This document shows positions 26,706 to 37,901 of a stretch of 64,000 nt of DNA, in pieces. Origin of the DNA: Cryptomeria japonica (lineage: Eukaryota > Streptophyta > Pinopsida > Cupressales > Cupressaceae); NCBI RefSeq assembly GCF_030272615.1, contig NC_081410.1, positions 508,742,942-508,806,941 on the forward strand, given 5' to 3'. The translations under genes and the position numbers were made by a program. The first letter of the stretch is position 1. Each line of letters opens with the position of its first letter. A model generated the notes under the pieces. It ran no database searches and was not told the DNA's origin. It saw nothing but the letters and a program-made list of their open reading frames with translations.

Positions 26706-26884
26706 ATCAAACATATTTGACATGTCACAGAACATAAATATCATTGATTACACATTACATATATATATTTGACATACACTAATTATTTGATGGCACATCA
26801 CAACACTAACACATAACAAATGACCTTAGCCTCTCCATATAGGCTAGATCAGTGGTACATGTTTAATCTCAAGGTCATCCAAAT

Positions 26885-28301
26885 TTTTAAATGGTTGAAG
26901 AGACCAAAATAACATCACTTATTTTAGGTCATTCACTCATTTTAGCAATTAAAATCATCAACATGAAACAACAAATAGCATAATCACAAGATGGGCACTG
27001 AAAATTTTATACATGGAAAGCCCAAATGAAAAAAAACCATACAGAGGGTTATCTCTCAAGATAATATAACTAGTTATATGGTGTTTACAAAAGGTTCAGC
27101 TCACTATCAGATGTCTCACTTCTTGATTACAATATGGCTCATTATTAGATTACAACAAGGCTCATTGTCGGAATGCTCACTGCAATATAATTAGGTGAAC
27201 TAGGGAAAATTGCATCTCCAAATGCGTGAGGTTGGCTTGAAGATAAGCTAAGATATAAAAAACAAATTACAAAAAATCCAATCAGGGATCTGCACAACAC
27301 TTTCTTTAACCTATCAATACAAATGCTTGCAACAAATCTAATAAGGGATTACTACAACTTTGTCTTCAATTTTTCAATCCAACTACTTGCAAGTGATCCG
27401 GTAAGGGATTACTGCAACTCTATCTTCAATCTGTCAATCCAATTGCTTGTAGCTGATCCGATAATAGATTACTGCAACTCTACACTCGTACTTTCCACAC
27501 CAACACACACCTTCACTATTACACACTTCTACTATTCACACTGCACATTGCTCACATAGACTTTGTTCTCCAATCCCTCTTACATCGTATATCACTACTC
27601 TATTACTCACACACTTCATACCTTAGATCCACATACATATTTCTTTTATATATACATCAGTAAGGACATACACTAAGATAATATGCCAGCCATGCACAAA
27701 ATGTTTAGCAAATAATTTGTTGCTCAAATCGACACATTACTCAAATATGGGTTGACCAAAAAATGATAACCAACTAATCCTTAAAAAATATTCTAAATGC
27801 TTCTTAATTATTGGAACACACACTTCAATTAATGGAACAAAACAAAAACTTATGTCGGACCCATAGACACAAACCCATAAAAAATAAATCCCAAGCATAA
27901 CAACTTCCATCTTCAAGATACGAATTTCACAGATTCACGAGCATAGAATTCATAGACAAAATTGCAATACAAACATTTAGGTAGAAATTCAACTCTCACA
28001 ACTAATGTTAAAACTTGATATAATCCATGACTAGCAAAAACACAAGATTCTAGAGCAAAGGATCTTCTGAAAAATACTAGTGTAAACCATACTTCACTTC
28101 TCAATATACATACCTATCTGCTTAGCATCACATACATACCTATCTTCCACTACTGCTCAATATTTCATATATACTTGACTTCCAATACTAATCAATATTA
28201 CGTACATACCTAACTTCCATTTCCTCTGAATATCACATACATCTGGTCCTAACTAAACCACAAGGTTTGACATTAGTGACAACATTCACATAAATCTAAC
28301 A
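26885..28301 (-). repeat. Element F left (3') LTR
   Basis: It aligns with 37064-38541. The terminal TG is decayed to TT, and it ends AAATCTAACA. It contains a 60-bp tandem repeat (27281-27485). Confidence 0.75.
27281..27485. repeat. 60-bp tandem repeat in left LTR of F
   Basis: AGGGAT-type cores recur near 27281, 27341, 27401 and 27461, a period of 60 bp. Because 60 is a multiple of three, a short frame with 20-residue repeats stays open, but it has no coding evidence. Confidence 0.8.
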
Positions 28302-28327
28302 GTCTCCCCCTTTTACATTGATGGCAA
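28302..28327 (-). other. Element F polypurine tract region
   Basis: The plus strand reads GTCTCCCCCTTTTACATTGA directly after the LTR. It is the same arrangement as at 42723, 49083 and 51226. Confidence 0.7.
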
Positions 28328-28559
28328 AAAGTTTTTAAAATAAAAACCTCAAAAAAGAAAAATATGTCCACATATATATATACACAATGTCTATACAATA
28401 ATTAATATATATCTCCCTTATATCACTCATATGTCTCCATTTATCCCTTTACCTTTATCCCCCTTTGACATCAAGGACAAAGGGTGCCTTCAATCGACAA
28501 TTAGAAAAAGGTATCAAAATTATGTATCAACCAAAAAGTAATTCTTAACTACTCTTCTT

Positions 28560-29985
28560 GTGAAAAATCTGCTTGTATTTCTCCTTAAGTTCCAAAAGGA
28601 GAACCTTCCAAGAATGCACTACCAGTTTGATACTTACTGATAAACTTCTTCTTTCGACTAATAGATCAATGGAATGAGATAAGCTATCTAGATTGGATGT
28701 ATTTTGTTCATATTATTCTACAACTTTAAGAAGTCCTAAAAACTGTTCTAATTTGGCTTAACAAATTTCTTCCACTTTGCAAAAAATATTCACAATGTCT
28801 TCCTTCCACCTATGCAGAGTTAATAACTAAGTTTGAAAAGAATCTACCTTTTTCCTCTAACTACCATCTTTGTCATTCAGAAAGTCAAATTTTTTCCTAA
28901 TAGAGATTAATTCAATTTTATTTTATTCAACTTTTACCTTCAAATTTTCCATATTAGTCAGCCATTAGACACAATGCTTGTATATTCTACTGGCACTATC
29001 AATACAGTCCTTCATTTCCCTTATACATTGTGACAAGGTTATCTAAGCATCATTGCATTTATCTAACATATTATGTACATAATCCACTTATATCTCTGAG
29101 AGATCTTCTCCTTTCTCTACAAAAATCACCTTTTCTTCAACCAAAGGAGATTCCAAATCATCTAATTCAACGACATCTTCCTGGTTCTAGTCTTTCTTCT
29201 TATTCTTAGGTTCTAGAGAACTAGACAACACAGTATCCTTCAACTTCCTCTTTCTGGAGGTGGGAGTCTCTTTAGCAAAACTTGTAGTAGGGGATACCGG
29301 ATTGATACACCAAACCTCTTGAAATGTCAAAAATTTATCTTCACATGCTTCATCTTTCTTTTCTATAAAATCCAAATATTGATAAATCTGCTTAGCAACT
29401 AGAATTTGCGACTTCCATAAGATATTTTCTTTCAATGACAGAGATCTCAGAAAACATATTGCTAAGCAAATAAGAAAATATCAAAACTGAAAGGGGTAGC
29501 CTTGATTATTTATCATGTTGATATTCTCTAACAACTAACTCCTCAAAAATTCACACAAATAAAAAAATATTCATCTTCCATTGCAAGCTTATGTGCAACA
29601 AATACTACAATAGCTAAGATAGAACCTTCCCTATTTTTGAAGTAAATTTGTAAGGGGTTCTGTATGCAACATACCTTACCATGAGATTAACAATTGTGTC
29701 AATCAATGATACTCTTTGATTTCAAATCACTTTGGTTAGGGTTTTAACTTCCTTGTTCTTTACAGTCTTCTTTACTAAAATAGTTTCTTTTTCGCATCGC
29801 CCTTTAATTAATAAAATGATCTCTTTAGTGATTGGATAAGGTTTTTCCAACATGATGCAATCATTTTGTGCTCGACTCAAGACAAGCTTGATGAAATATT
29901 GATTTTCAAACAAAGGGAATTCACTCCACAGATCTAGTCCTTTCTAACCTGTTACACGCTATTTTTCCACTCATTGATTTTTCTT
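28560..29985 (-). pseudogene. Element F ORF2, downstream part
   Basis: Minus-strand fragments match the NA1/D second ORF in order. The segment at 29722-29913 reads LSRAQ and PYPITKE, corresponding to LSRVHG and PYKITKE of NA1-A. A lysine-rich stretch follows (SRKRKLKDT near 29240), then a helical end near 28560-28630 (HSWKVLLLELKEKYKQ), corresponding to the SWDTYLDLLEK end of NA1. Stops and frameshifts are frequent. Element G separates this from its upstream part at 35491-35856; the frame continues across the junction at ELGYVRKIN. Function unknown. Confidence 0.5.
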
Positions 29986-29989
29986 ACAT

Positions 29990-31812
29990 TGGTATATTTG
30001 TGCTGAGATAATGTGTGTTTCATTAAGAATAATAAATTATCTTAAGTTTTCATATTTCTACTTTAAGTCTGTCCTAGCCAATGTGTCCTTATGTCCAAGT
30101 GTTTGCATATTTGAACCTTTTGTTTGAACCTTGAGTTTAGTTTAAAGTTCATCAGTTCATTGTGTCTTTATGTGTATTATGCTTTACTCACGGCAAGTAT
30201 AACTTGTCCATAAAATTTCATGCGAAGAATGAACTTGAACCTTTGTTGGTTCAAGGTTCAAGGTGCAACAAAATGCAAAGGAAAAGTGATTAATGAAGCA
30301 TATTGTGGGTGAAGTCTATAATTTTGAACCTTTTGATTGAACCCCGATGTTCAAGGTTCAAGGTTCAAGGATCAAAGTTGAATGAGTTCGTAGGTTTGAT
30401 TATAGAGGTTCAAATTTAGAGTTCAAAGATTCATCAGATTAAATAGATGCAGGTCCAGAGTGTGCGAGTTTAAAATTTAGCAGGTTTTAATAATCCAATA
30501 ACATTGGCATGAGTTGCTCGATGTTTTAAATAAATAGTATAACATGTTAGTTTACAAAATAAGATGATAATGGTGATTCATCCAAGGCTCAATGTCAAGC
30601 TTCAATGCAACCTGTAACCATGAATTTTCTGAGTTTTTTATTTTTAGACAGAAAAATCAGTCTCTCTTCGGGGCACATAACTCTCAATTCAATAGTTGGA
30701 TCTCAATGAAGTTTTGATATGTTTTAGAAAACCTAGTTTTTGAAATCCTCACTGAAGCAATTTCCAAAATTATGTCTGGTTCGTAAGATATGGATAATAG
30801 AGCACAACACTGTCAAAACTGTCAATGACAGTCACATTAATTGGGAGATACTTGGGTTTTTACTCATATAAACTAAAACACTAAGGAAAGTGGGAAATTA
30901 TTTTCACCTATAAGTAAAAAAGTATTCACCAAGGCTAGCAAGGGCAAATATGTATTAAAATATTTGGGATTTACTTTCCTAAAGGTGAGAATTGTATTCA
31001 CGGGAATGTTAAGTGAGAAGGAAATAAATAATCTTTTGAAGAATCAGTTATTGATAATTGAAAGTCTCTTAAATAAAAGAGGCTATATATATGTAATGAA
31101 AGGAAAGAGTTAGGATTATTCTTGGTTTGCTGTAAAAAAAAGTGAGGGTAGCGTAGTTTTCTAGACTAAACACTTTTATTTTTTAGAAGTGTTGAGTCTG
31201 TGAGCACACATTTTGGCATTGATGAAATAAAGAAGATTTTGATGATTTGCATATTTGTCAATATTTTCTTTTGGTTACCATGAGCTTTGTTTCTCTTGTA
31301 ATTACCTTTCATTGTCTTTTCTATTACATCAAACTGTGTGTATGCATTTGATTTTGAAACTTTGATTTCTAAAATAATTTGTATGTTGGAAAGAAATATG
31401 TTGTTAGCTCTTTGTCTAGGTATTCTGATCCACCTTGTCCTCTGAGGCATGAGAGAGACTCGATTAGATTCTAGGGAATTTTGATTCTATTGGAAAGGGT
31501 ATTTTCATGGGTGTGAGTAATTAAACTATGTTTTACTTATCTACATTCACTTCATTATAAATCTGCTATTCGCATCTATGTCATGGCTATGAGCATATGT
31601 TAGTTGCCTTTATTGCTTTCCGGTTAAAAGAATATTCAAAAAATATACATTTTAACCCTGTGAAGGGAGCTATACCTTCATATCAAAATTCAAAGAGCAC
31701 GTGCACTCACCATTGCAAGTGACTCAATGGTTGGTTCTTTTTTTTGTCTTTCAATTTGGGCATTTGGGAGTCATTTTTGAAAGGTATTAAAGAAGGAAAA
31801 ATTTGTTAACCA
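29990..31812 (+). repeat. Element G 5' LTR
   Basis: It carries many copies of TTGAACC and GGTTCAAGG between about 30110 and 30450. It aligns with 33643-35486 throughout. Confidence 0.85.
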
Positions 31813-31821
31813 ACAGATTTT

Positions 31822-31839
31822 TGGTGACTCTGCTAGGGA
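31822..31839 (+). other. Element G primer binding site (tRNA-Arg type)
   Basis: TGGTGACTCTGCTAGGGA is complementary to a tRNA 3' end of the form TCCCTAGCAGAGTCACCA. Compared with the known plant site TGGCGACTCTGCTGGGGA it has one C-to-T and one G-to-A change. Confidence 0.7.
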
Positions 31840-31927
31840 AATAAAAAACAAACGACCAGTCCTTTCTTTCCTTGAGTTTTAAATACATCTCTCTGTGCAA
31901 GGAGTTTGGCAACTCTGTTAAATCATC

Positions 31928-33125
31928 ATGCAAAATCAAAAGGTTGCAAGAATGGGGAAAAGACCAAATCCCACCGTCTTGGAAATTCTTGAGATGGATG
32001 ATAAAGTGTTGCATGAATTTTGGGATTGTTGCAAAGAAAGTATTACTGAAGTTGTAAAAATAAAGAAAAGTATGGAATATGACCATGTATCTGCACTCTT
32101 ATGGATGAGCCTATGTGCTCAGTCTCACAAGTTGAAAGAGCTGGAAGAAAGAACAAATCTGTTGCATGCACATGAAGAGATAATATCACAACATAAAGAG
32201 GAATTAAGAGTTGATGATGAGGATGCTCCAGGTATTTATTTTTCTTTTCATTCTTGCAACTTTCCAATGTTGAGTAAGCAATAAGTCCAAGGAGTAACGA
32301 TTCAACCTCATGAAGATTTAACATTATTAAGAAAGAATGACCAAGATAATATTGGAGGACTTGTTAGCTTGAATGATAAAGATTCCTTGAAATCTTTTTC
32401 CTCTCCAGAAGTAGAAAGTTTTAGTTTTGAAATTATTGATAATCAGCTTGTCCCAACAAGTTTTAAAGATGAAAGTTTTTAGATTAACACACAACCAGAA
32501 TATGCAACCTTCATTTTTATAGAAGAAGATGGTAAGAATGATTCTTTGCAAAATTTTAATGAATCTATTCTAGAGTCATTTCACTTTGAAGATACAATGA
32601 TGTTATTTGAAGGTTTATCTAGTGAGGCTTGTGTTAGAAATAATAAAATCTTCCTCTGTTGAATATTTTTCTGAAAATATGAAATAAAAAGAAGCTTTTG
32701 AAATGAATCTAGAGGAAGAAAGAAACCAAGTTGTTAAAGCATTGTAGTTTCCAGAATTTTTGGAGGTTTTGAAAGACATTTATTTTTGTTAAGAGGAAAT
32801 CATATGTCAATTTTTATCATCCATTGAAGGAGAAGGAATATCTACAGTAAGCTTAGGTATTGATGCATTTCATACTTTGGCTATGGATATGGAGTTTTCA
32901 AATTTGATTGCAGTAAAGAAAGATGAAGTTTTCTCAGCTACTGTAGATCCTATGCTTGATGAAGTCTCTCTTTATTCCAAGCTCGGTATAAATGCTGAAA
33001 TTCCTTTTAAGAGCAATGGTTTTAATAGTAGAAATTCTAAAGATGATGCAGCCATTCCTTCAAAAATCATTGACTATTATTATTTGCAATCAAAAATAGA
33101 AAAATGCTTGAATAGTACCATGTAG
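31928..33125 (+). pseudogene. Element G Gag-like ORF remnants
   Basis: An open frame from the ATG at 31928 (MQNQKVARMGKRPNP) runs 118 codons and is helical, with charged segments such as HKLKELEERTNLLHAHEE. After its stop at 32282, acidic fragments in other frames follow to 33125 (for example 32877-33125, VSLYSKLGINAEIPFK). No zinc knuckle, protease or polymerase motif is visible. Its position right after the primer site suggests a Gag or leader protein. I cannot assign a family. Confidence 0.4.
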
Positions 33126-33550
33126 GTAGTTCAAGAAAATTCAGAAATTTATGATGAAAGGTGGCTTTTTGAAGATGAGCACATATACAGGTTTCTCAAG
33201 TACATCATTAATTTAAGAGTTAGTAGTGAAGCAGTTGCCAGAGGGTCATTGTCATTTGTTATATTTCATGGCCACAATCCATTGTTGAGGAAGGGCTCAT
33301 ATTTTTCCTAGCCAGTTAACGACTTTGCATAGCCATTTGAGAATTGGTTTTGTTGCACCTAGTCTGGGTGCGTATGGGTTTTAATTTTATTTTCCTATTG
33401 TGTGTCGTTTGGCTTGGCTTTCAATTTTTGAGTTGTTGTTAGTTTAGTTTCTTTTCGGCTTGGTCAGTTTTGGCTTGTTAGTTTTTAGTTCTTGCCCTGT
33501 TCCCCTCCACCCCTCTGCAAAACAACACCCTTTATTCCTGCAATTTATCT

Positions 33551-33583
33551 GACTCTATTTCCCAATGGATAAGGCACTGGTCT
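33551..33583 (+). other. tRNA-Arg-like 5' half next to the 3' LTR of element G
   Basis: GACTCTATTTCCCAATGGAT followed by AAGGCACTGGTCT has the layout of a tRNA acceptor 5' strand, D-arm and start of the anticodon stem. The GACTCT acceptor strand would pair with AGAGTC, exactly the 3' acceptor sequence demanded by this element's own primer site. From memory it resembles plant tRNA-Arg(UCG). The anticodon loop and T-arm are not recognisable, so it is not a working tRNA gene. Confidence 0.5.
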
Positions 33584-33642
33584 CACCTAGAGATGCTCTA
33601 GATTCTCTTCATCCTTGTAGCACTCATTAAATTTTCTTAAAT

Positions 33643-35486
33643 TGGTATATTTATGCCGAGATAATGTGTGTTTAATTAAGCATAACTAATTCTCTTAAGT
33701 TGTTATCTTTCTTCTTTAATTTTATCTCGACAAATGCATCTTTTTGTATAAGTGTGTGCATCTTTGAACCTTTTATTTGAACCTGGAGTTTAGTTCATAG
33801 TTCATTAGTTCATCGACTCATTGCGTCTTTGTGTGTATTATGCCTTATTTGCAGCAAGTCTAACTTGTGCAAAAAAGTTCATGCGAAGAATGAACTTGAA
33901 CCTTTGAACCTTCGTTAGTTCAAGGTTCAAAGGTTCAAGGCGCAACAAAATGCAAAGGAAAAGTAATTAATGAAGCATACTGTGGGTGAACTCTGTAATT
34001 TTGAACCTTTTGATTGAACCCTGAGGTTCAAGGTTCAAGTTTCAAAGTTCAAATTTCAATGACTTCGCAGGTTCAATTTCAGAGGTTCAAATTTAGAGTT
34101 TAGAGATTCATCAGATTAAACAGATGCAAGTTCAGAGTGTGTGAGTTTAAAATTCAGCAAGTTTTAACAATCCAATAACACTGGCATGAGTTGTTCGATG
34201 TTTTAAAGAAATAGTACAAAATACTGGTTTACCAAACAATATTATAATGGTGATTTGTCTAAGGTCAATCTCAAGCTTCAATGCAACCTCTAACCACGGA
34301 TTTTCTAAGTTTTTTGTTTTTAGATAGAAAAATCAGTCTCTATTCGGGAGGCATAACTCTCAATTCAATAGTTGGATCTCAATGAAGTTTTGATATGTTT
34401 TATAAAACTTAGTTTTCAAAATCCTCACCAAAGCGATTTCCAAAATTATTTATGGTTCGTAAGTTATAGATAATAGAGCACAACACTATCAAAATTGTCA
34501 ATGGCAGTCACATTAATTGGGAGATACTTGGGTTTTTATTCATATAAACTCAAACACTAAGGAAAGAGGGCAAGTATTTTCACCTATAAGTAAAAAATTA
34601 TTCACCAAGGTTAGCAAGGGCAAATATGTATTAAAATATTTGGGCTTTATTTTCCAAAAGGTGATAATTGCATTCATGAGAATGTTAAGTGAGAAGGAAA
34701 TAAATAATCTTTTCAAGAATCAGTTATTGATAACTAAAAGACTCTTAAAAAAAGACGCTATATATATTTAATGAAAGGAAAGAGTGAGGGTTATTCTTTG
34801 TCTACTATTAAAAAAGAGAGGGCAACATAGTTTTCTGGACTACATAGTTTTATTTTCCAGAAGTTTTGAGTCTGTGAGCACACATTTTGGCATTGATGAA
34901 ATAAAGAAGATTTTGCTGATCTGAGTATCTATCAATATTTTCTTTTGGTTACCATGAGATTTGTTTCTCTTGTAATTACCTTTCATTGCCTTTTCTATTA
35001 CATCAAACTCTGTATATGCATTTAATTCTGAAACTTTGATTTTAGAAATAATTTGTATGTTGGAAAGAACTGTATTGTTAGCTCTTTGTCTCTGTATTCT
35101 GATCTCCCTTGTCCTTTGAGGCATGAGAGAGAATCTATTAGAGCCCAAGGGATTTTTATTCTATTGGAAAGGGTATTTTTGTGGGTGTGGGTAATTAAAT
35201 TATGTTTTACTTATCTTCATTCACTTCATTATAAATATGCTATTTGCATCTTTGTCATGGCTATGTGCAGATTTTAGTTGCCTTTATTTCTTTCCAGTTA
35301 AAAACATATTCAGAATATATACATTTTTATCCAGCGAAGGGTGTTTTACCTTCATATCAAAACTCAGAGAGCACTTGCACTCACCATTGCAAGTGACTCT
35401 ATAGTTGGTTCTTGTTTTTGTCTTTCAATTTGGGCATTTGGGAGTCATTTTTGAAAGGTATTTAAGAAGGAAAAATTTGTTAACCA
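33643..35486 (+). repeat. Element G 3' LTR
   Basis: It starts TGGTATATTTATGCC and ends TTAACCA, directly before ACAT. It contains a perfect 17-bp-arm hairpin (33896-33938) that is shorter in the 5' LTR. Confidence 0.85.
33896..33938. repeat. Inverted repeat hairpin in element G 3' LTR
   Basis: The arm TTGAACCTTTGAACCTT (33896-33912) and its exact reverse complement AAGGTTCAAAGGTTCAA (33922-33938) are separated by nine bases. Confidence 0.9.
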
Positions 35487-35490
35487 ACAT

Positions 35491-35856
35491 ACCCTAACTC
35501 CTTAATCTTAAATAATTTTGCATCACTCAAATTGTGTTCTATCTTCCTAATCTTTTCATTATCAAATTCATCAAATTGTACCCTTTCTAGTTATTCAAAT
35601 TCTTTGATACTCAATTCGTCGATGATCATTTTGGATTCTATAATATAAACTCATTCTTTGCTCCTTCTCTCCAACTTTTTTCTACTCCTTAGACTTGTTT
35701 CTTTACATAATATAGAAAATGATCTTAAAATTCTATATTTATCTTGCCAATTGCTTCTAGGGTTTACCCACAAAAAAGAGTGTCTTGTCAATGATGTCAC
35801 CATCTTGACCAAACTACCAGATTGCATATCCAACATAGTCATGTTGAACCCATAGC
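35491..35856 (-). pseudogene. Element F ORF2, upstream part
   Basis: Minus-strand frames here include MTMLDMQSGSLVKMV and, near 35500, AKLFKIKELGY. The ELGY position corresponds to the TLGF and YLGF blocks of the D and NA1-A second ORFs. The frame passes into 29985 when element G and one ACAT are ignored. Stops break it. Function unknown. Confidence 0.4.
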
Positions 35857-36143
35857 ATGAGCTACTTCTAATAGGGGGGCAAATGATATCCTTGAGAAAT
35901 CTCCTTGAGCCAAAGTAACAAGCTTAGTTACTAGAAGAAGAGGTGTCTACAGCGAATTCCGATACAATAGCTTTGCTATCATTATTTACCTTATTCTTTC
36001 TCCATACCATGCCTTCCTTTTTCTTGGATTCACAAGTCTTTATCACATTCTTCTCCATAGACTTCTTCGTGGCAATCAAATTTATGCACTTATTAGCATA
36101 ATGTCTGGATTGATTGCATTTATAACATTTGATATATGTTCCT

Positions 36144-36994
36144 CTACACTAAATTTACCAAGTGTATTCTAGATCTGCAATGATTAGCTGTATGATCATA
36201 ATCATTGCATATATGACAATAGCCATGAAATTTCCTATAACTTTTCATTGCAACTGGATAACAATTCTGACACAAAACATGATTCTTATAGTAACTTGCT
36301 TTATGACCAAACTTATTACAATTGTAACATTGAGTGTTCAGTTCTTTCATGCTTATACATATTGGAGCCTTCTGACCAAATTTATTTCATTAAAAATAAT
36401 AATGAGTAAATAATGGATACCTTTGTGCATCCAGTTGATGAATTAGTGGTGTTCTTGTAGTAGATCTTTGATTCTAGGTTTTGCTTGCATCTTTAGGTTT
36501 CCTTTTTGCTTGTACCATAACTTCCTTGCCTTTTGTATTTGTCTTTTTTTATTTTTACATTCACCAGTCTGAAATCCTACTCCACTCTTCTCTTGATGAG
36601 ATTTTTGTATTTTAATCAAGTCATCCAATAGTTTTTGGCTTTCATGAACTTTAATTTCTACCTTTTGTTTCTTCACTTCTTGTTCCAGCTTCTCACATTC
36701 TTTAGTATTTAGCTTAATTGAATCTTTTAGAGTTTCTTCCACTTTCTTCTTTTCCTCAATTTCTACCATCAAATCTTTAATCATTTCATTTGCATGGTTC
36801 AATTGATTATTAACTTCTTTATGTCTCAATTCAAACTTTTGGATCTATTCTCTCAGCTTCTGTACATATTCATTCGCTACCTTCACATTTTCTTTCAACT
36901 CTTCATTCTTTGATTCCACACTTTCCAAATCTTCAAGGGCTATCTTCAATTCTTCATCCAGATGATATTCTCTGGTCATACTCATCGGTGCCAT
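36144..36994 (-). pseudogene. Element F ORF1: coiled-coil Gag-like protein with zinc knuckles
   Basis: The start is the ATG at 36994 (MAPMSMTREYHLDEELK), 57 bases inside the primer site. A long Glu/Lys-rich segment with coiled-coil character follows (for example EEKKKVEETLKDSIKLNTKE near 36720). Near the end the minus strand shows two knuckle remnants: CYNCNKFGHKASYY (final Cys lost) and CHICNDYDHTANHC. One stop near 36846 and further breaks disable it. The order coiled coil then CCHC is the same as in NA1 and D. Confidence 0.65.
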
Positions 36995-37050
36995 GATTCA
37001 ACCAACAAGGATCTCCCTCTAGTGGTTAAGCTAGTAAGAAATAGACCAAT

Positions 37051-37061
37051 CTCTAATACCA
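37051..37061 (-). other. Element F primer binding site, decayed
   Basis: The minus strand reads TGGTATTAGAG, one change from the Met-tRNA site (C to T), two bases from the LTR edge at 37064. Confidence 0.7.
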
Positions 37062-37480
37062 ATTGTTGAATGGTTGAAGGGACTAGAATAATGAGAGATG
37101 GGGGCGAATAATTATTCCAACAACAATAAAACTTTTCACTTATCTTAGAAACAAATCTCATCAACATTAAACAACAAAAACATAATCACAAGATAGAAAC
37201 CAAAATTGTTATGTGTTGAAAACCCAAATATGAATAACCATGGAGAGGGTTAGCTCTCAAGACAATATAGATAGTTATATGGTGTTTACAAAAGGGGTAG
37301 CTCACTGCTAGATGGCTCACTACCTGATTACAATATGACTCACTACCAAAATACAAAAAGGTTCATTGTCAGAATGCTCACTGCAATAGAAATAGGTGAA
37401 CTAAGAAAAATTACATTAACACATTCATGAGGTTAGCTCCAAGATAAGCTCAAATATCAAAACAAGTTACAGTTAGATCT

Positions 37481-37690
37481 GGTAAGGGATCTCCACAACA
37501 CTTTCTTCAACCTATCAACACAAATGCATGCAATAGATCTGGTAAGGGACTACTACAACTCTATCTTCAATCTATCATTCCAATTGCTTGCATTTGAATC
37601 GGTAAGGGATTACTAGAAGTCTATCTTCAATCTATCAATCCAACTACTTGCAGCTAATCCGGTAAGGTATTACTACAACTCTGCACTCTC
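37481..37690. repeat. 60-bp tandem repeat in right LTR of F
   Basis: GGTAAGG recurs at exactly 37481, 37541, 37601 and 37661. Confidence 0.9.
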
Positions 37691-37811
37691 ACTTTCCACA
37701 CCTACACACACCTTCACTCTTACATAGTTTTATTATTCACATTGTACATTACTTTCATACACCACTACTCTATCACTCACACAATTCATGCCTTACATCC
37801 ACATACATATG

Positions 37812-37814
<3 letters not shown>

Positions 37815-37901
<87 letters not shown>
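37815..37901. repeat. (TC)n(TA)n microsatellite
   Basis: An uninterrupted TC run to 37857, TTG, then a TA run from 37861. The same place in the left LTR (near 27640) has only a few T/A and T/C bases. Confidence 0.95.

Larger units (their letters stand above)
24151..26884. repeat. LTR-like stretch and flanking non-coding DNA
   Basis: The start TGTTTAGCACAACATACGCC, then GAGAGGGTGGGGGGGGGAATCAG, then GGTAAAAACCATGGTGAG near 24336 has the same order of motifs as the copia LTRs in this window. No partner LTR or primer site is found, so it could be a solo or truncated LTR. The right-hand boundary within this span is unknown. Two local tandem duplications are listed separately. Confidence 0.35.
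29990..35486 (+). mobile_element. Pol-less LTR retrotransposon G with arginine-tRNA type primer site
   Basis: LTRs of 1,823 and 1,844 bp (29990-31812 and 33643-35486) start TGGTATATTT and end TTAACCA. A 4-bp direct repeat ACAT flanks the element at 29986-29989 and 35487-35490. The primer site TGGTGACTCTGCTAGGGA lies ten bases inside the left LTR and places the element on the plus strand. The 1.8 kb interior has only a short Gag-like frame and acidic fragments, no pol. The primer site resembles TGGCGACTCTGCTGGGGA of Tat/Ogre-type Ty3/gypsy elements, so this may be a derivative of that group. It is inserted in ORF2 of element F in opposite orientation. Confidence 0.8.

Noticed and set aside
26840-26884. 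tRNA-like AGGCTAGATCAGTGGTACAT
   Set aside because: It resembles an A-box, but no cloverleaf or B-box follows before element F begins, and joining across F gives none that I can see.
27323-27559. 78-codon frame with 20-residue repeats
   Set aside because: Explained by the 60-bp tandem repeat in the F LTR; the other LTR copy does not keep the same frame open.
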